Origin: Deltaproteobacteria bacterium
GTDB lineage: Bacteria > Desulfobacterota > Desulfobacteria > C00003060
Direction: 5' to 3'
Length of the DNA stretch: 10,342 bases
Assembly (NCBI GenBank): GCA_030667105.1
Contig: DAOUWN010000051.1
Location: forward strand, 1 to 10,342
Shown piece by piece: positions 7,297-10,342 of this stretch; the first letter of the stretch is position 1; every line of letters begins with the position of its first letter. The notes under the pieces are model-generated. The model was given only the letters and a program-made list of their open reading frames with translations. It searched no databases and was not told where the DNA came from. The position numbers and the translations under genes are program-made.

Positions 7297-8544
7297 ATGA
7301 ACTTAGTGGAGTTAAAGGCCTTGAAAGTCAGCGAACTGACTTCAATGGCCAGAAAATTCAATGTCGATGGCGCCTCAAGCATGCGAAAACAGGAGGTAAT
7401 TTTTGCGCTTCTGCAAGCACAAACCGAACAAAACGGCTTGATTTATGGGGAGGGCGTTCTCGAGATTCTGCCAGACGGATTTGGCTTTCTCAGGGCAACG
7501 GACTATAGTTACCTGCCCGGACCTGATGATATCTATATCTCACCGTCCCAGATCCGGCGTTTTAACCTGAGCACCGGCGACACAGTTTCGGGACAGATTC
7601 GGCCGCCCAAGGATAATGAGCGGTATTTTGCCCTTCTTAAGGTGGAAGCGGTTAACTTTGAAGATCCTGAAAAATCAAGGGATAAGATACTCTTTGACAA
7701 TCTAACCCCCTTGTATCCTGAGCGGAGAATCATGCTTGAAAGAGAACCCGACAACTATTGCATGCGGATAATGGATCTGCTGACGCCCATAGGGTTTGGT
7801 CAGCGGGGCCTGATCGTGTCAGCCCCGAGGACCGGCAAGACCATGTTATTGCAAAACATTGCAAATAGCATCAACGCAAACCACAAGGATGTTGTTCTGA
7901 TCGTTCTGCTTATCGACGAACGCCCGGAAGAGGTTACTGACATGGCGCGTTCGGTGAAGGCAGAGGTGATTAGTTCCACTTTTGATGAACCGCCCCAGAG
8001 GCACGTGCAAGTGGCTGAGATGGTGCTTGAGAAGGCCAAGCGACTGGTGGAGAGCAAACGTGATGTGGTCATCCTGTTGGACAGTATCACCCGCCTTGCC
8101 CGTGCGTACAACACCGTGGTTCCGCCAAGTGGCAAAATCCTGTCCGGTGGAGTGGACTCCAATGCACTGCATCGGCCGAAACGTTTTTTTGGCGCTGCCC
8201 GCAACATAGAAGAGGGAGGGAGCCTTACCATCATTGCCACAGCTCTTGTTGACACGGGAAGCCGAATGGATGAGGTGATTTTTGAAGAGTTTAAGGGGAC
8301 TGGCAACCTGGAGTTGCAGTTGGACCGAAAGCTCTCTGATAAACGGATATTTCCTGCCATTGACATCAACCGGTCAGGGACCAGAAAGGAGGAGCTGCTT
8401 CTCGAACCCGAGGTCCTGAACCGCGTCTGGATCTTGCGAAAGCTGCTGTCATCCTTGAATCCTGTAGACAGCATGGAGTTTTTGCTTGAAAAGATGAAGG
8501 GAACTGATAATAATAAATATTTCTTGGACTTGATGAACAGTTAG
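7297..8544 (+). CDS. rho: Transcription termination factor Rho
   Basis: The 415-residue hexameric RNA-dependent ATPase/helicase ends transcription of untranslated RNA. The order of parts is canonical: an N-terminal helical Rho_N domain (about 1-45), an OB-fold RNA-binding domain (about 50-120) with the RNP-like DGFGFLR, and a RecA-like ATPase domain. Walker A is APRTGKT (176-182, Lys181) and Walker B ends at Asp262 in VVILLDS. The Q- and R-loop region is seen in [20 protein letters not shown] and in [18 protein letters not shown]. Length matches E. coli Rho, with none of the large N-terminal insertions known in some phyla. AAAGGA (7282-7287) stands nine bases before the ATG. A strong promoter far upstream suggests a long leader and possible autoregulation. 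rpmE, prfA and prmC follow on the same strand. Confidence 0.98.
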   Translation: MNLVELKALKVSELTSMARKFNVDGASSMRKQEVIFALLQAQTEQNGLIYGEGVLEILPDGFGFLRATDYSYLPGPDDIYISPSQIRRFNLSTGDTVSGQIRPPKDNERYFALLKVEAVNFEDPEKSRDKILFDNLTPLYPERRIMLEREPDNYCMRIMDLLTPIGFGQRGLIVSAPRTGKTMLLQNIANSINANHKDVVLIVLLIDERPEEVTDMARSVKAEVISSTFDEPPQRHVQVAEMVLEKAKRLVESKRDVVILLDSITRLARAYNTVVPPSGKILSGGVDSNALHRPKRFFGAARNIEEGGSLTIIATALVDTGSRMDEVIFEEFKGTGNLELQLDRKLSDKRIFPAIDINRSGTRKEELLLEPEVLNRVWILRKLLSSLNPVDSMEFLLEKMKGTDNNKYFLDLMNS

Positions 8545-8550
8545 TTACTA

Positions 8551-8617
8551 TGGTTGAGTGGTTCAGTCGTCAAATAGTGCAGGGCCTCTCAACCATTCGA
8601 CCATTCAACTACTCAAC
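8551..8617 (+). repeat. Inverted-repeat structure with competing pairings before rpmE
   Basis: TGGTTGAG (8551-8558) is exactly complementary to CTCAACCA (8588-8595). The overlapping GTTGAGT (8553-8559) is complementary to ACTCAAC (8611-8617), and a G-U pair plus GTT/AAC (8561-8563 with 8607-8609) extends that stem. The two folds exclude each other. The sequence is also word-repetitive (TTGAG, GTTCA, CCATTC). No T tract follows. It may be a dispersed intergenic repeat or a leader structure controlling rpmE. Confidence 0.55.
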
Positions 8618-8635
8618 GAATTATGGAGGTAATAC

Positions 8636-8857
8636 ATGAAGAAGGACTTACATCCTGATTATTATCAGACTGCAATTCATTGTGCGTGCGGCAATGTGGT
8701 GGAGGCAGGATCTACAAAGAAGGACATCCGAGTTGAAATTTGCTCGAAGTGCCACCCCTTTTTTACCGGAAAACAGAAATTGGTAGACACTGCCGGTCGC
8801 ATTGAACGGTTCCGAAAGAAGTATGCCAATTTTGAGGCGAACAAGAAAAATGTTTGA
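8636..8857 (+). CDS. rpmE: Large-subunit ribosomal protein bL31, zinc-binding form
   Basis: This 73-residue protein of the 50S subunit contributes to the inter-subunit bridge near the central protuberance. It begins [10 protein letters not shown], as typical L31, and keeps four cysteines, Cys16, Cys18, Cys36 and Cys39, in the CxC...CxxC arrangement. It is therefore the zinc-containing form, which in other bacteria may be replaced by a cysteine-free paralogue under zinc limitation. The PFFTGKQK and RIERFRKKY segments are also typical. GGAGG (8625-8629) lies six bases before the ATG. The gene sits 91 bases after rho, and its last eight bases overlap prfA, so it probably also supplies ribosomes for release-factor translation. 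Confidence 0.97.
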   Translation: MKKDLHPDYYQTAIHCACGNVVEAGSTKKDIRVEICSKCHPFFTGKQKLVDTAGRIERFRKKYANFEANKKNV

Positions 8858-9935
8858 TAAGCTAGCAGGGGTTGAGGAACGCTTTGACAAGCTCGAAGGG
8901 CTTCTCAGTGATCCCGAAGTCATAAAAGACCAACAGGCCTATAAGCACTATAGTATGGAACATGCGGGGTTGAGCAAGATCGTTTCCGTCTTTCGCAAAT
9001 ACAAACAGGTGGCCGAGGATATCGAAGAATCCAAGGATCTGCTCAAGGAGGGTGATGAGGAGATCAAGGAACTGGCAAGAGAAGATATCCAGAGTTCCAC
9101 AGAGCGCCTCAAAGAGCTAGAAGGCGACTTGGGGTGGCTCCTGATACCAAAGGATCCAAACGACGAAAAGAATGTCGTTTTGGAAATCCGGGCCGGCACT
9201 GGCGGTGAAGAGGCCGGGCTTTTTGCCGCAGACCTTTTCAAGATGTACAGCAAGTATGCAGAAAGCATTGGCTGGAAGGTGGAGATCTTGAGCAGCCATG
9301 CTACTGGCGTAGGGGGGCTCAAAGAGATCATTGCCCTAATCAAGGGCAAAGGGGCTTACAGTAGTCTCAAATACGAAAGCGGCACTCACAGGGTCCAGCG
9401 TGTGCCTGTGACCGAATCCCAGGGAAGGATCCATACCTCTGCCGTCACTGTGGCTGTTCTCCCCGAGGCTGAAGAGGTGGATGTGAAAATAGAGCCGGAC
9501 GAAATCAGAGTGGATGTCTTCCGCTCCACCGGTCCTGGGGGACAGAGTGTAAACACAACTGATTCAGCCGTGCGCATAACTCACCTTCCCACGGGGGTAG
9601 TAGTGAGTTGTCAGGACGAAAAATCGCAGCATAAGAACAGGGCTAAGGCCATGAAGGTCCTGCGGGCCCGTCTTTACGAAAAGATGCTTTCCGAGCAGAA
9701 TGAAAAGATATCTGCGGATCGTAAGAGTCAGGTTGGCACGGGGGATCGAAGCGAGCGTATCAGGACGTACAATTTTCCTCAGGGTCGGATAAGCGATCAC
9801 CGCATCGGTCTCACCCTATACAAACTGGAGAGTGTCCTTGAAGGAGACATTGGAGAAATCATAGATGCCCTTGTAACCCATCATCAAGCCCTTGCCATTC
9901 AGAACGTCGAAACAGAGTCGAGGAATGCCGCCTGA
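8850..9935 (+). CDS. prfA: Peptide chain release factor 1 (RF1)
   Basis: The 361-residue protein reads UAA and UAG in the ribosomal A site and triggers peptide release. An N-terminal helical domain 1 (about 1-100) precedes the decoding domain, where PVT (186-188) stands at the place of the PAT stop-recognition tripeptide. The RF1 P-x-T pattern, rather than the SPF of RF2, identifies the factor. The GGQ motif is at 230-232 inside [10 protein letters not shown]; Gln232 would be methylated by PrmC, encoded next. No programmed frameshift is seen, in line with RF1 rather than prfB. The ATG at 8850 overlaps the rpmE stop by eight bases; GAGG (8834-8837) is rather distant (12 bases), suggesting translation coupled to rpmE. 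An upstream TTG at 8802 in the same frame would lengthen the protein by 16 residues that are not family-like. Confidence 0.98.
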   Translation: MFDKLAGVEERFDKLEGLLSDPEVIKDQQAYKHYSMEHAGLSKIVSVFRKYKQVAEDIEESKDLLKEGDEEIKELAREDIQSSTERLKELEGDLGWLLIPKDPNDEKNVVLEIRAGTGGEEAGLFAADLFKMYSKYAESIGWKVEILSSHATGVGGLKEIIALIKGKGAYSSLKYESGTHRVQRVPVTESQGRIHTSAVTVAVLPEAEEVDVKIEPDEIRVDVFRSTGPGGQSVNTTDSAVRITHLPTGVVVSCQDEKSQHKNRAKAMKVLRARLYEKMLSEQNEKISADRKSQVGTGDRSERIRTYNFPQGRISDHRIGLTLYKLESVLEGDIGEIIDALVTHHQALAIQNVETESRNAA

Positions 9936-10342
9936 GGCCTGGACCACCCTGAAACTTCTTAAATGGGCCACAGGTTACTTCAAATCTCACCATATTGATC
10001 AACCGCGCTCCACTGCCGAGATTCTTCTGGCTCACACCCTTGACATGGAAAGGGTGGATCTTTACGTGCATTACGATCGCCCCTTGGAAGCCAGAGAACT
10101 GGCAGTTTTTAAGGGACTTATCCAGAGACGACTGCAGAGGGAGCCCGTTGCCTACATTGTGGGCGAGAAGGGATTCTGGTCACTCGATTTGAAGGTGACA
10201 CGTGATGTGTTAATCCCTCGTCCCGAGACCGAAATATTGGTGGAGACTGCCCTTTCGATCATACCACGGCAACTATCATCAAAGCGCTTTACAATATTGG
10301 ATCTTGGCACTGGGTCAGTGGGCATTATCCTTGCATTGGCCA
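9925..10342 (+). CDS. prmC: Release factor glutamine N5-methyltransferase, 3' truncated by window
   Basis: 139 codons are visible before the window ends. The N-terminal helical release-factor-binding domain (about 1-75) is followed by [16 protein letters not shown] and IPRPETE, hallmarks of PrmC/HemK. SAM-binding motif I then appears as LDLGTGSVG (about 125-133). The catalytic NPPY motif would lie beyond the window, so catalytic completeness cannot be judged. The enzyme methylates the GGQ glutamine of RF1 and RF2, raising release efficiency; its neighbour prfA encodes one substrate. The ATG at 9925 overlaps the prfA stop by 11 bases. GAGG (9920-9923) is too close to act well, so initiation is probably coupled to prfA termination. 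An in-frame TTG at 9892 is an alternative start with no better ribosome binding site. Confidence 0.95.
   Translation, partial: MPPEAWTTLKLLKWATGYFKSHHIDQPRSTAEILLAHTLDMERVDLYVHYDRPLEARELAVFKGLIQRRLQREPVAYIVGEKGFWSLDLKVTRDVLIPRPETEILVETALSIIPRQLSSKRFTILDLGTGSVGIILALA

Noticed and set aside
8802..8849. N-terminal extension of RF1 from a TTG
   Set aside because: The residues are an out-of-frame reading of rpmE; RF1 proteins begin at about the ATG at 8850.

Overview
The window looks like ordinary chromosomal housekeeping DNA from an anaerobic, probably deltaproteobacterial (Desulfobacterota-like) organism. That placement is inferred from four things: citramalate-type isoleucine synthesis, an [4Fe-4S]-type dihydroxy-acid dehydratase, the rho-rpmE-prfA-prmC order, and short palindromic or low-complexity repeats filling several intergenic spacers. 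No phage, transposase, CRISPR, tRNA or rRNA was seen. All substantial genes are on the + strand.

Region 1 (about 32-6842) is a branched-chain amino acid cluster: cimA (citramalate synthase), ilvD (dihydroxy-acid dehydratase), ilvB and ilvN (acetolactate synthase large and small subunits) and ilvC (ketol-acid reductoisomerase). CimA would make the C5 precursor of 2-oxobutyrate from pyruvate and acetyl-CoA. IlvBN, IlvC and IlvD then carry 2-oxobutyrate to the isoleucine precursor and pyruvate to the valine/leucine precursor. No threonine deaminase gene is present, which fits the citramalate route. The transaminase and the LeuCD/LeuB-type enzymes are not in the window. The spacers carry structure: an imperfect hairpin covering part of the ilvD ribosome binding site, a nested inverted-repeat element between ilvD and ilvB, and a perfect 10-bp hairpin at the ilvN stop codon.

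Region 2 (6843-7296) is a 454-base AT-rich gap without a supported gene. It opens with a near-consensus sigma70 promoter (TTGACA, 17 bases, TAAAAT) that would give rho a leader of nearly 400 nucleotides. No intrinsic terminator for the ilv operon was found.

Region 3 (7297-10342) is a transcription/translation termination cluster: rho, rpmE (ribosomal protein L31, four-cysteine form), prfA (release factor 1) and prmC, which methylates the GGQ glutamine of release factors and is cut by the window end. rpmE/prfA and prfA/prmC overlap by a few bases, implying translational coupling.

No clear new biological system was found. The points most worth a second look are regulatory RNA structures and intergenic repeats, plus the Bacteroidetes-like form of the ketol-acid reductoisomerase.
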